64,000 nucleotides of DNA from Marinicrinis sediminis (lineage in GTDB: Bacteria > Bacillota > Bacilli > Paenibacillales > KCTC-33676): the NCBI RefSeq assembly GCF_042685085.1, contig NZ_JBHUMM010000043.1, positions 62,001-126,000 of the forward strand. The letters run 5' to 3'. Below are positions 1 through 9,335 of this stretch, one piece after another. The stretch's first letter is position 1. Each line of letters begins with the position of its first letter. Under the pieces are notes generated by a model. The model was not told where the DNA came from. It ran no database searches and saw nothing but the letters and a program-made list of their open reading frames with translations. Both the position numbers and the translations under genes were made by a program.

Positions 1-1
1 C

Positions 2-1054
2 GAATTTTTTGACAAGATTCAAGCGCCATATTTTTGCTTCCATGATGTGGATATTGCTCCGGAAGGACGCAGATTGAAGGAATCCAATGAAAATCTGGAT
101 GTGATCGTGGGTCTGATCAAGCAGGGAATGAAAGATACAGGAGTGAAGCTGTTGTGGAATACAGCCAACCTGTTCTCGAATCCTCGTTATGTACATGGTG
201 CTGCAACCTCTCCGAATGCGGAAGTCGTAGCCTATGCCGCCGCACAAGTGAAGAAGGGACTGGAAGTTGCGCTGGAACTGGGTGCCGAGAATTATGTATT
301 CTGGGGCGGCCGGGAAGGATATGAAACCCTGCTTAACACCAACATGGCGTTGGAACTGGATAATCTCGCCAGGTTCTATCACATGGCTGTGTCTTATGCA
401 GGAGAAATCGGATTCAAGGGCCAATTTTTAATAGAGCCAAAGCCGAAGGAGCCGACCAAGCATCAATACGACTTTGACAGCGCGACCACGTTGGCTTTTC
501 TCTACAAGTATGGATTAAAGGAGCATTTCAAGCTCAATCTGGAGGCCAATCATGCCACGCTTGCCGGGCACTCCTTCGAGCATGAATTGCGCGTGGCTCG
601 CATCAATGGGGCGCTCGGCTCGATTGATGCCAATCAGGGGGATTTGCTGCTCGGCTGGGATACCGATGAATTCCCAACGGATCTGTATGCGGTCACCTTA
701 GCCATGTATGAAATCTTGCAAAATGGCGGGATTGGATCAGGCGGGGTCAATTTCGATGCAAAAGTGCGCAGAGGCTCCTTTGAGCCGGAAGATTTGTTCT
801 ATGCACATATTGCCGGGATGGACACGTTTGCCCGGGGTCTGAAGGCCGCCAACAAGATGAAGGAGGATCGTTTCTTCGAAGATCGGCTTCAGCAGCGGTA
901 TGCAAGCTTCGAGCAGGGAATCGGGGCAGATTTTGTTAGCGGGAAGGCAGACTTTCATAAGCTGGAGGCTCATGCGCTTCAACAGTCTGCGATTCATAAT
1001 CAGTCCGGTCGTATGGAGCAAATCAAAAATTTGATCAACGACTATCTTTTTTAA
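2..1054 (+). CDS. xylA: Xylose isomerase, 5'-truncated
   Basis: Interconverts D-xylose and D-xylulose in the cytoplasm, the first step of xylose use. The frame is open from the first bases of the window, so the N-terminus lies outside; about 350 residues are present of a family length near 440. The visible start reads as the conserved strand with FCFHDVDIAPEG, followed by family motifs FWGGREGYE, the metal-ligand stretch IEPKPKEPTKHQYD and SIDANQGD. The next gene is xylulokinase, giving the usual xylAB order. A short stem separates the two genes. Regulation cannot be judged because the promoter is outside. The assignment is very secure. Confidence 0.97.
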   Translation, partial: EFFDKIQAPYFCFHDVDIAPEGRRLKESNENLDVIVGLIKQGMKDTGVKLLWNTANLFSNPRYVHGAATSPNAEVVAYAAAQVKKGLEVALELGAENYVFWGGREGYETLLNTNMALELDNLARFYHMAVSYAGEIGFKGQFLIEPKPKEPTKHQYDFDSATTLAFLYKYGLKEHFKLNLEANHATLAGHSFEHELRVARINGALGSIDANQGDLLLGWDTDEFPTDLYAVTLAMYEILQNGGIGSGGVNFDAKVRRGSFEPEDLFYAHIAGMDTFARGLKAANKMKEDRFFEDRLQQRYASFEQGIGADFVSGKADFHKLEAHALQQSAIHNQSGRMEQIKNLINDYLF

Positions 1055-1080
1055 TGATCATTTGAATGAGAAGGATCATT
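1053..1080 (+). terminator. Small stem between xylA and xylB
   Basis: AATGATC at 1053-1059 can pair with GATCATT at 1074-1080, followed by TTAAT. The stem is AT-rich and its U-run is short, so it is more likely an mRNA-processing or partial-attenuation element than a full terminator. Confidence 0.3.
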
Positions 1081-1147
1081 TTAATAAAAGTCTGTAGTGA
1101 ATAAATCGTTTGGAAGTCCATGGGTGAGGAAGGAGTCGGTCTGGAAC

Positions 1148-2662
1148 ATGCGTTATGTCATAGGTATTGATTTGGGTACAACCGCCGTAAAAGCGATTTT
1201 GGTCAATGAACAGGGAGAAGTATGCGGGGAGGCCTCCAGCCCGTTTCAAATTCTGAGAAAAGCGGCCGGGTATAGTGAACAGCGGCCGGAGGAATGGGTA
1301 ACGGGTACGATGCTGGCTATTCGGCAATTGATGAATCAGACCCGAGTGAATGCATCAGACGTGAAAGGACTGAGTTTTTCCGGACAAATGCACGGGCTCG
1401 TGTTGCTTGATGAGAAGCATCAGGTTCTTCGGGACGCGATCCTCTGGAATGATACCCGAACAACAAGCGAATGTCGCTTGATTGAGGAAAGACTGGGAGA
1501 GAAATTGATAGAGATTACTCGTAATCGCGCGCTGGAAGGCTTCACGTTGCCCAAACTGCTGTGGGTACAGCAGTATGAGGCTCAGCTTTTCCGTCAAGCT
1601 TCGGTCTTTTTACTTCCCAAGGATTATGTTCGTTATCGATTGACAGGTAAATTGGGCATGGATTTGTCCGATGCGGCAGGTACATTGCTCCTGGATATCG
1701 AACAGCGCCGCTGGAGTTCGCTCATCTGCGATACCTTTCATATCCCCGAGGGGCTTTGTCCGCCGCTGCTGGAATCAGATACACAGGTAGGAAACCTGCT
1801 GCCGGACATCGCGTCGCAAGTCGGACTGTCTACAGACACCCAGGTGTTTGCTGGTGGCGCAGACAATGCCTGTGGGGCGCTGGGAGCCGGCATCCTCAAG
1901 CCGGGTGCCGTGATGTGCAGCATCGGAACTTCGGGTGTAGCGCTTTCCTACGAAACAGAAGCCGAAGACCGGTATCAGGGTGATTTGCACGTATTCAATC
2001 ATGCCCAGCGTGAGGCCTATTACAGTATGGGGGTCACGCTGGCGGCTGGTCACAGCCTGAGCTGGTTCAAGGAATTGTTTGCACGTGATTTGTCTTATGA
2101 AGAATTGCTTGGCGGTATAGATGAAGTTCCGATAGGATCGAACGGACTGCTCTTTACCCCTTATCTGTCCGGAGAACGAACCCCGCATTGTGATGCCGTC
2201 ATTCGCGGGAGCTGGATGGGTCTAAGTGCGGAACATGGTATAGATGAACTGGCCCGGTCTGTGCTGGAGGGAATTACTTTTTCCCTCCGTGAGTCATTGG
2301 ATGGTTTCAGGGAGGCAGGGAAACCCGTCGAAACGGTGATATCCATCGGAGGCGGAGCGAAGAACAGGCATTGGCTGCAAATGCAGGCCGATATCTTTCA
2401 GACGCCTGTCAGGAAGCTGAAGGATGAACAGGGACCTGCGCTTGGAGCTGCGATGCTGGCCGCTGTCGGGCTGGGCTGGTTCGATTCCTTGCACAGCTGT
2501 GCAGAGCGTTTTGTTCATTACAGTGGCATGGTGGAGCCTGTTGCTGCGCATGTGGAAGCTTATGAGTCGCTTTATCCATTGTACAAACAGGTATATAAGC
2601 AGACCCGGATGATTCACGAGGGCTTGGCTGCATTCCGACATCGCAAAATGATAGAGTCCTGA
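1148..2662 (+). CDS. xylB: Xylulokinase
   Basis: ATP-dependent phosphorylation of D-xylulose to xylulose 5-phosphate, feeding the pentose phosphate pathway. It is a 504-residue FGGY-family kinase of normal length. The N-terminal phosphate-binding motif GIDLGTTAVKA starts at residue 5, the substrate loop QMHGLV and LWNDTRT follow, and the probable catalytic Asp is D239 in GGADNACGALG. A second ATP-domain signature, ISIGGGAKNRHW, lies near residue 400. A longer in-frame start exists at 1097, but the ATG at 1148 has GAGGAAGGAG about 13 bases upstream and begins exactly at the conserved domain. It follows xylA and probably shares its transcript. Confidence 0.96.
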   Translation: MRYVIGIDLGTTAVKAILVNEQGEVCGEASSPFQILRKAAGYSEQRPEEWVTGTMLAIRQLMNQTRVNASDVKGLSFSGQMHGLVLLDEKHQVLRDAILWNDTRTTSECRLIEERLGEKLIEITRNRALEGFTLPKLLWVQQYEAQLFRQASVFLLPKDYVRYRLTGKLGMDLSDAAGTLLLDIEQRRWSSLICDTFHIPEGLCPPLLESDTQVGNLLPDIASQVGLSTDTQVFAGGADNACGALGAGILKPGAVMCSIGTSGVALSYETEAEDRYQGDLHVFNHAQREAYYSMGVTLAAGHSLSWFKELFARDLSYEELLGGIDEVPIGSNGLLFTPYLSGERTPHCDAVIRGSWMGLSAEHGIDELARSVLEGITFSLRESLDGFREAGKPVETVISIGGGAKNRHWLQMQADIFQTPVRKLKDEQGPALGAAMLAAVGLGWFDSLHSCAERFVHYSGMVEPVAAHVEAYESLYPLYKQVYKQTRMIHEGLAAFRHRKMIES

Positions 2663-2931
2663 ACGTACTTCGTTTGCGAGATGAGAATTTTACGGGTCAT
2701 GGGCTGAAGGATAATCTGGAGAAAGTAGCAAGATTGAAGGACATCGCACATGACTACGGCGTGACCGTCGCGCAGCTCGCGCTAGCCTATGTATGGGCTC
2801 ATCCGGCTGTGTCGTCCGCGCTTGTTGGCATTCGGAAGCCTGTTCATGTGCTGGATGCGCTGCCTGCTCTGGATGTAGAACTGGATGATGCTGCCCGTTC
2901 ATATATCGACCAGATCGCATCGACACCGTGA
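2662..2931 (+). pseudogene. Aldo/keto reductase C-terminal remnant
   Basis: About 90 codons match only the last quarter of aldo/keto reductases: the RLRDENFTG stretch, a long helix, GVTVAQLALAYVW, the NADPH-contact-like SALVGIRKPVHVLDAL, and a terminal helix ending in YIDQIAS. The catalytic Asp-Tyr-Lys-His portion is missing, and the frame runs straight out of the xylB stop codon with no ribosome site. I read it as the relic of an aldo/keto reductase gene whose front was deleted when xylB was joined to it. A functional short protein is unlikely. Confidence 0.75.
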
Positions 2932-2965
2932 ATCCATTTGCCCTTCTTTTCGGAAATCGGGAGGC

Positions 2966-3021
2966 TTGTGAAACGATCACGTAAGCGTGTACAATGAAGG
3001 CGAATGAATGAATCGTTTCAC
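2966..3021 (+). promoter_or_regulatory. Promoter with 10-bp inverted-repeat operator
   Basis: TTGTGA at 2966-2971 and TACAAT at 2990-2995 are 18 bases apart and form a likely sigma-A promoter for the oxidoreductase at 3054. A perfect 10-base inverted repeat overlaps it: GTGAAACGAT at 2968-2977, inside the -35, and ATCGTTTCAC at 3012-3021, downstream of the start point. Two half-sites flanking a promoter suggest a repressor; which one cannot be told from sequence. Confidence 0.55.
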
Positions 3022-3053
3022 TATTCATTACACCGACCTGAGGAGGAAGTCAG

Positions 3054-4028
3054 ATGAAGATCGCCATGCTCAGCTTTTGGCACGTGCACGCGAAGGACTA
3101 TGCGGAGGAAGCCTTGCAGCATCCGCTTGTTGATATTGCAGCAATATGGGATGAGGATGCAGAACGGGGGAGAAGGGAAGCTGAAAAACGAGGCGTACCT
3201 TTCTATGCGTCACTGGAAGAAGTGCTTGCATTACCCGACATTGAGGGCGTCGTAATCGATACCCCTACGAATAGGCATCACGATGTGATGATTCAGGCCG
3301 CAGAGGCTGGCAAGCATATTTTTACCGAGAAGGTGCTTGCAGCGACGACGAGTGAAGCGGAAGCCATTATCGCGGCCGCGGATCGGGCTGGTGTCATCCT
3401 GATGGTGTCCATGCCGCGACTGGATCATGATTACACGTCTACGATTAAGGATGTCCTTCATGCTGGCCGCTTGGGAAAGCTGACTCAGGCAAGGGTTCGT
3501 TTTGCCCACAATGGAGCGATTGCCGAGTGGCTGCCTGAACATTTCTATGATGCCGAGGCTTGTCAGGGAGGCGCGCTGATTGATCTGGGATGTCATCCGG
3601 TCTATCTGAATCGGTTGTTCCTGGGCATGCCGCAATCTGTGCAAACGAGCTTTAATTATGTCACTGGCAGGGAAGTCGAGGATCAGGCGACCGTGTTGTT
3701 CCAGTATGATCACGGCGCTGTGGGGATTGCCGAAACCGGATTTGTGAATGCTTTTGCCCCTTTCACCATTGAAATTCATGGAACGGAAGGCAGCCTGACG
3801 CTGGGCATACCAGATGAAAAGGTACGTATCCGCACGCAGGACACAGGAGGAGAGTGGGAAGTGGTGCCGATGAAAGAAGCTCGCCCGACGACCTTTTCCC
3901 AATGGGTCACCCAGATCGATAAACGGGAAAGAGCGGACGAGAATCTGCAAATGGCGCTGGACTTGACCCGACTGATGGAAGCGGCTTATCAAGCTGAGCG
4001 AGAGAAAAAGTCTGTCCAGATCACATAG
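3054..4028 (+). CDS. Gfo/Idh/MocA family oxidoreductase
   Basis: A 324-residue cytoplasmic NAD(P)-dependent dehydrogenase-like protein. The N-terminal Rossmann region (about 1-120) carries IWDEDAERGRREAEKRG, GVVIDTPTNRHHD and the EK signature HIFTEKVLA typical of the family. The C-terminal alpha/beta domain has GGALIDLGCHPVYL, where the conserved Asp-x-x-x-His is expected at the active site. The substrate is unknown; relatives act on sugars, inositol or amino-sugars. The start is secure because GAGGAGGAAG sits just ahead of the ATG. It is a single gene with its own promoter/operator, downstream of the xylose genes, so a sugar-related role is plausible but inferred. Confidence 0.88.
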   Translation: MKIAMLSFWHVHAKDYAEEALQHPLVDIAAIWDEDAERGRREAEKRGVPFYASLEEVLALPDIEGVVIDTPTNRHHDVMIQAAEAGKHIFTEKVLAATTSEAEAIIAAADRAGVILMVSMPRLDHDYTSTIKDVLHAGRLGKLTQARVRFAHNGAIAEWLPEHFYDAEACQGGALIDLGCHPVYLNRLFLGMPQSVQTSFNYVTGREVEDQATVLFQYDHGAVGIAETGFVNAFAPFTIEIHGTEGSLTLGIPDEKVRIRTQDTGGEWEVVPMKEARPTTFSQWVTQIDKRERADENLQMALDLTRLMEAAYQAEREKKSVQIT

Positions 4029-4089
4029 AGGCAAGAAGCAAAAAACAAAAAACAAGAAACAAGAAACGAGAATGGCACATAGAACCGGC

Positions 4090-4118
4090 TTGACTTTTAC
4101 TCGGTCAGCCGATACACT
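4090..4118 (+). promoter_or_regulatory. Promoter of the MutS2-like leader
   Basis: TTGACT at 4090-4095 and TACACT at 4113-4118 have the ideal 17-base spacing. Transcription would begin near 4125, giving a leader of about 340 bases before the coding start at 4468. I recognised no known riboswitch class in it. It contains a small GCGAT/ATCGC stem near 4331-4345 and then a strong terminator. Confidence 0.6.
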
Positions 4119-4381
4119 ATGTGTAATTATAGCCCGGAAGGGGACATTTTGATGTTGGTGAGCATTCTTAACTAGTGAATTGAATACGGATGCAGGAAAT
4201 ATGCAAGATTGCAAAAAAAGCCACGATACAATGGTTTATTTTGTAACGCGCAATTTCAGACATTCGTTCACAGGTTAAGAACAGCACAACACGTCAAAAC
4301 GCCATCTTTCTCATTCGAATGATGAGCCGTGCGATGCTGAATCGCGAGGTTTCACTGTTTATTCGGCATGAGGATCAGATT

Positions 4382-4426
4382 AGGCAAAGAAGGACGCTTG
4401 GCTGCGTCTTTTCTTTGCCTTTTTTT
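4382..4426 (+). terminator. Intrinsic terminator in a leader
   Basis: A long stem with arms 4382-4397 and about 4404-4420 (AGGCAAAG...CTTTGCCT outside, GACGC...GCGTC inside) is followed by seven T residues. It lies upstream of the MutS2-like start and downstream of a good promoter. It therefore ends either a small RNA of about 300 bases or an attenuated leader. Confidence 0.8.
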
Positions 4427-4467
4427 GTGTCCTGAAAACAATCTGTAACTACATTGGAGGAATGAAC

Positions 4468-6408
4468 GTGCAACCGAACACCTATACCAAACTCGAATAT
4501 GATCGACTCAAACAAATCTTGCAGCAACAGACCATGAGCTATCTGGGCAAAAAGCTTGCCCTGAATCTGAAACCGATGACAGACCGGCAGCAGATTCAAA
4601 CCCAGCTGCGGGAAGTAGAGGAAGCTGCCGATGTATTAAGGCACAGCAGCAGCCTGCCCCTGCCAACGATGGAAGGCGTGGAGCAAGCCTTTGAACTGCT
4701 CGGAAAAGGGTATCTGCTCACCCCTCATGACTTGACTGCGATCAGCCAATTTTTGCGAAGCAGCTCCCAGTGATCCGCATTTCTGAAGAGAAAGGAAGAA
4801 GAAGCACCACATATGGCTGCGTACGGTTATTCGATGCTGGATCTGTCGCACGTCAATGAGCAGCTGGAACTGAGCATCCATCACGGTCAGGTTGCGGATG
4901 AAGCAAGTGCGGAACTGGCCAAAATCCGTAGAAAGATGAGGATGCTGGAGGACCGAATCAAGAAAAAGCTGGATCACATAATGAAGAAAGCCCGCAGCTA
5001 TATGCAGGAAGCGATCGTCAGCAAGCGTCACGACCGTTACGTCATACCAGTGAAGAAGGAGTATCACAAGAAAGTAAAAGGTGTGATTCTGGATGAATCC
5101 GCTAGCGGGTTGACTGTATTCATCGAACCGATGGAATTGCAGCCTCTTCAGACGGAGTGGGCAGAATGGTCAGCCGCAGAAGCTGTAGAGGAACAGAAAA
5201 TCCTCGGACATCTTACAGCGCTGCTGGAAGAGCACCAGCCCCAGCTGCAACTGAATCTGGATATTGTCGGGCAGACAGACTTTATTTTTGCCAAGGCCAA
5301 ATATGCACGCCAGATTAACGGTCGCAGGGTGCAACTGAATCAGGACGGGATGATCGTGCTGAAGCAAGCGGTGCATCCTTTCCTGACAGGAAAAGCCGTC
5401 CCGCTGGATATTCAGATGGGTCAGGACTATCACGTCCTCATCATTACCGGACCCAATACAGGCGGCAAAACCGTTTGTCTGAAGACGGTCGGTCTGCTCA
5501 CACTGATGGTGCAGTCTGGTTTACTGATTCCGGCAGATGAATCCAGTTCGCTGCACATTTTTCATGAGATGTTCGTCGATATCGGGGACAATCAGGATAT
5601 GGAGCAATCACTCAGCACGTTTTCCTCTCATTTGCGGAGCATTATGGAGATGCTGAAAGGGGCCCATCCCAATACGCTTATTCTCATTGACGAGATGGCT
5701 TCCGGTACAGATCCGGGAGAAGGGATCGGCTTGTCCATTGCCGTACTGGAGGAACTGTATCAATTGGGAGCGACCTTGCTGGTGACGACCCACTACAATG
5801 AGATCAAACATTACGCGAGTCGCACAGATGGATTTGAGAATGCCCGAATGGAGTTCGATACGAAGACGCTGCAACCTCGTTATGTGTTGACCATTGGGGA
5901 AGCGGGAAGCAGCTATGCCTTCGATATTGCAACCAGGCTCGGTATGCCCGAACGGATCGTCCATCGTGCCCGCAGCTATGCAAACCGTCTCCTGCAAGAT
6001 CAAGGAACCGTAACCGCAGATGAGCAAGAAGATGAGTCTCCATCATTGAAACGAACGGAGAGATGGAAAGAACAGAAACGAGCGCCAAGGCCTGGACAGG
6101 GAGACCAGCCCGTTCCTTCCCGGTTCTCTGTAGGGGATCGTGTTTTTGTTCCCTACCTGAACGAATACGGAACCGTCATGCAAACGGAGAATAAACGAGG
6201 CCAGCTGACCTTGCTAGTAAGGGGGGAGGCGTTAACGGTGCTTGGGAAACGGGTGGAATTATATCTAAGTCGCGACCAGCTTTATCCGGACGATTATGAT
6301 ATGGACATTGTATTTGAAGATGTAGAAACCCGTAAGAAACGAAAGGTAATGAGCAAGCGACATGTAGAAGGGTTGCAAATAGAGAAGAAACCCGATCGAG
6401 AGTCGTAA
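4468..6408 (+). pseudogene. MutS2-like ATPase without Smr domain, interrupted by a stop
   Basis: MutS-family ATPase related to MutS2, in the shorter form of about 640 residues that lacks the Smr nuclease domain. The GTG at 4468 is preferred over the ATG at 4462 because the GGAGG site ends at 4460. The frame is interrupted by TGA at 4771-4773 and continues in the same frame to 6408. Downstream come a coiled-coil clamp region, Walker A GPNTGGKT (about 5449-5472), the STFSSHL switch, Walker B LILIDEMASGTDPGEG and a C-terminal KOW-like segment ending with KKRKVMSKRHVEGL. Around the stop, reading CTG-ATC-CGC after CAG would restore the expected residues (QLIRFLKRKEEEAP), which points to two compensating one-base changes near 4771 and 4781. 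The 3' part could be re-initiated at 4813, but the N-terminal domain would be lost. Confidence 0.8.
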
Positions 6409-6416
6409 CCCGATGC

Positions 6417-6448
6417 AGGGGCCTCCAACGCGAAGGAGGTCCCTCTTT
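6417..6448 (+). terminator. Terminator after the MutS2-like gene
   Basis: AGGGGCCTCC at 6417-6426 pairs with GGAGGTCCCT at 6435-6444 with one G-U pair and is followed by CTTT. The stem is strong but the U-run is short. It separates this gene from the histidine kinase. Confidence 0.6.
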
Positions 6449-6512
6449 GGTATAAAAAAGGTTGGATAAAAAGCCCACTTAAATACTAATTAATGGGAAT
6501 TGGCGCACCATT

Positions 6513-6540
6513 TTGCTACCCAAAGTTACAGAAATATACT
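6513..6540 (+). promoter_or_regulatory. Promoter of the PAS histidine kinase
   Basis: TTGCTA at 6513-6518 and TATACT at 6535-6540 are 16 bases apart. Because it lies inside the longest possible reading frame, it supports the downstream coding start at 6589. Confidence 0.45.
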
Positions 6541-6588
6541 AAAATAGGCAAAAAGACTCGCATACGACTCAGATGGAGAACTGATTTT

Positions 6589-9159
6589 ATGATGAGACGG
6601 AAACACGACATGAATCAAACAGGCAAGCAACACTCCCTGTACGAAACGGCATTTGAGCACGCTCCGATCGGGATGGCCGTGATCGATGCTTGCGGAGTGA
6701 TTCAAAAAGTGAATCAGGCGCTGTGCCAGCTGCTCGGCTATTCGGAAGAAGAACTGCCACAGCTTACTTATCAGGAACTGACGCACCCCGAGGATTTGAA
6801 AGCGGATGCGTCTATTCTTGCGGACGTGAACGACGCTTCGGACAGATCTGCTTTCCAGCTTGAGAAACGATATGTCCATAAGCAAGGCCATCCAATTTGG
6901 GTCACTCTTCATTTAAAAGTACGCAGGGATGAAGCTGGCCAGCCTGAATATTTTGTCGCCCAGATCGTGGATATGACCGAACGGAAAAAATCAGAAAAAC
7001 GGCTGAGAAAAATTGAAAAACGGCATGAGATGTTTACCGAGCATGCCATGGATATCCTCGTTAGTACGACCGAAGACGGGATTGTAGAGTATATTTCGCC
7101 TGCCGTTACCAAGATCCTCGGTTATGAAGCTGAGCAAATGATCGGACAAGATTCCTTTTCCTACTTTCATCCGGAAGATGCTCCCCGGGTGAGGCGTAGA
7201 GAATATGGGCTCGAAGGGATGCATATCAGTCGAGTTCGTCATGCAGCGGGCCATTATCTATGGTTCGAGACCAAGGTGAAGCTCATCGTGGATGAAGCGG
7301 GTACGGTCACGAATGTCATTGGTGTGGGCAGAGAGATGACGGAGCGCAAGAAAACAGAAGCCGATCTGATTCGTTCCCGGGAAGAGTTGATTGAGATTTT
7401 GCAGAATCAGCTCAGTTTGACCTTCAAGCTGATTCGGGCGAGAGATACCTTTTACTTCGCCATCGTATCTGGACAAAGTGAAAAGTATTTGTGTTGCAGT
7501 CCAAGTGAGGTGCTTGGAAAGTCGCTGGAAGAAGTATTTGATGAGTCGAGCTGCACGGTTCTGAATCATTATGGAGAGCGAGCTTGGTCAGGCGAAAGGG
7601 TCTTCTTCGAGATGAAGATGAACGACCGCTATTACTATCATTCCATGAATGTACTCCAGCGACCGGACGGAGAGTCGGAGATCATCGTGTCCGTGTTGGA
7701 TATTACCGAACACAAGCGTTCCGAGACGGAACTCAAACTGAGCCAAAGCAAGCTTTCCCAGGCACAGCGTATTACACGGATGGGCTTCTATGAATGGGTG
7801 GCGGAGACGAACCGGATCGTGCTTTCCGAAGAAATTCGAGATCTAATCGGAGGAACGGAGGTTCGCGAACACTCCTATACGATGGAACAACTGCTGAAAC
7901 GTATCCATCCCGATGATCAGGAGCGAATCCGTCAGCGAATCGAGACTTCCCGGACGACCCGGCAATTAAATGAGGAGTACCGGGTTTTGCAAGAGGACGG
8001 ACGTATCCTGCATATGCATATTACCGGAGAGCTGTTAACCGATGATGATGGTCAGCCGCAGTATATGTTCGGCACCGTGCAGGATATAACCGAGCGCAAG
8101 CAAACAGAGCTGTTGCTCAAGGAAAGTGTAAAGCGCTATCAATCATTGAAAATCCATAATCCGGACGGCGTGTTTACATTGCTCTTGAATACTGACATTC
8201 AGGAGGTCAACCCGGCCGTACTCCAATTAACCGGCTACCAGGAGCAGGAATTGATCGGACTGCCATTTGCCCAATTGCTTCACCCTGATGATCGTCCGAA
8301 GTTGAGGAAACGATTAACCGCAGCGAGGAAAGGCAGGGAATTGCGCTCCATTTCATTCCGCCTTCGTCACAAGAGTGGCTATGATGTCGAGGTGTTATCC
8401 TCCCCGGCCACCATCGTCATTGATGAGCGAGTGGTGGGTTTTTATGTCATTGTGAAGGATATGACCGAGAGCCGCAAGCATGATGAGTTAATGAAGCAGG
8501 CGGAGAAGCTGTCCCTGGCCGGTCAGCTTGCTGCTGGTATCGCCCATGAAATCCGCAATCCGCTGACTTCTGTAAAGGGTTTCATCCAGTTGATCGCCAC
8601 CGCGCCTTCTGTCAAATCCCAGTATATCGATATTATTCAAACCGAGCTGGATCGCATTGAGCTCATCGTCAGTGAGTTGCTCGTGCTGGCCAAACCGCAT
8701 AATCTGCAGTTTCGTGAAGATTCCATCGAGCAGATTGTCCAGGATGTGGTCACGCTGATGGCTCCGCAGGCGACGTTACATGCGATCGAAGTGAAGCATC
8801 AATGTGCTCCTGGTCTACTGGCCATCCGCTGTGATTCCAATCAATTAAAACAGGTGTTTATCAACTTTATAAAAAATGCCATTGAAGCTTGTCCGAACGG
8901 GGGATGGATTCAGATTGAGGTGCAGCAAGGAGAAGGAGGAAGCATTCACATCTCCTTTACAGATAACGGCTGCGGGATACCGGAACATATTTTGCAGAAG
9001 ATGGGCGATCCATTCCTGACGACCAAAAAGACCGGAACCGGCCTCGGCTTCATGATCAGTCAAAAAATTATCGAGAACCATCAAGGTCAGCTCCACATCA
9101 CGAGCAAGGAGGGGGAGGGAACGACCGTAATGGTAACCTTGCCAACCGTGCCTGCCTGA
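6589..9159 (+). CDS. Multi-PAS sensor histidine kinase (Kin-like)
   Basis: A soluble 856-residue sensor kinase with no membrane segment. Four clear PAS/PAC units (starting around residues 17, 140, 385 and 505) and a weaker fifth region (about 265-375) precede a HisKA domain with phospho-acceptor H653 in AAGIAHEIRNPLTS. An HATPase domain follows with N-box NFIKNAIEA, G1 DNGCGIPE and G2 GTGLGFMIS. The layout matches Bacillota kinases that start the sporulation phosphorelay (KinA/KinE type); that role is inferred. No response regulator is adjacent, so it is an orphan kinase. The ATG at 6589 has GGAGA nine bases upstream; the longer start at 6493 would precede the promoter. Confidence 0.9.
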   Translation: MMRRKHDMNQTGKQHSLYETAFEHAPIGMAVIDACGVIQKVNQALCQLLGYSEEELPQLTYQELTHPEDLKADASILADVNDASDRSAFQLEKRYVHKQGHPIWVTLHLKVRRDEAGQPEYFVAQIVDMTERKKSEKRLRKIEKRHEMFTEHAMDILVSTTEDGIVEYISPAVTKILGYEAEQMIGQDSFSYFHPEDAPRVRRREYGLEGMHISRVRHAAGHYLWFETKVKLIVDEAGTVTNVIGVGREMTERKKTEADLIRSREELIEILQNQLSLTFKLIRARDTFYFAIVSGQSEKYLCCSPSEVLGKSLEEVFDESSCTVLNHYGERAWSGERVFFEMKMNDRYYYHSMNVLQRPDGESEIIVSVLDITEHKRSETELKLSQSKLSQAQRITRMGFYEWVAETNRIVLSEEIRDLIGGTEVREHSYTMEQLLKRIHPDDQERIRQRIETSRTTRQLNEEYRVLQEDGRILHMHITGELLTDDDGQPQYMFGTVQDITERKQTELLLKESVKRYQSLKIHNPDGVFTLLLNTDIQEVNPAVLQLTGYQEQELIGLPFAQLLHPDDRPKLRKRLTAARKGRELRSISFRLRHKSGYDVEVLSSPATIVIDERVVGFYVIVKDMTESRKHDELMKQAEKLSLAGQLAAGIAHEIRNPLTSVKGFIQLIATAPSVKSQYIDIIQTELDRIELIVSELLVLAKPHNLQFREDSIEQIVQDVVTLMAPQATLHAIEVKHQCAPGLLAIRCDSNQLKQVFINFIKNAIEACPNGGWIQIEVQQGEGGSIHISFTDNGCGIPEHILQKMGDPFLTTKKTGTGLGFMISQKIIENHQGQLHITSKEGEGTTVMVTLPTVPA

Positions 9160-9265
9160 ACGTGAAATTTCGAGTAAACGGGCTCTAGCGAGAACAACAG
9201 GACCCATGAGCGCCATAGACCTCTCGTGAAAGATGAAAACGCTCTAATCATGAGTTGAATTATAT

Positions 9266-9294
9266 TTGTTATCATAATATGATCTCAATATAGC
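9266..9294 (+). promoter_or_regulatory. Promoter with palindrome ahead of the ABC exporter
   Basis: TTGTTA at 9266-9271 and TATAGC at 9289-9294 are 17 bases apart. The palindrome ATCATAATATGAT at 9271-9283 fills much of the spacer and could be an operator. The rest of 9160-9335 shows nothing else. Confidence 0.4.
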
Positions 9295-9335
9295 TAACAA
9301 AACAAATGATGACAAAATGCTAGGGGCTGATGTGA

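Noticed and set aside
3231..4214. Minus-strand open frame of 327 codons
   Set aside because: Antisense to the Gfo/Idh/MocA gene, with no family match and no start signals.
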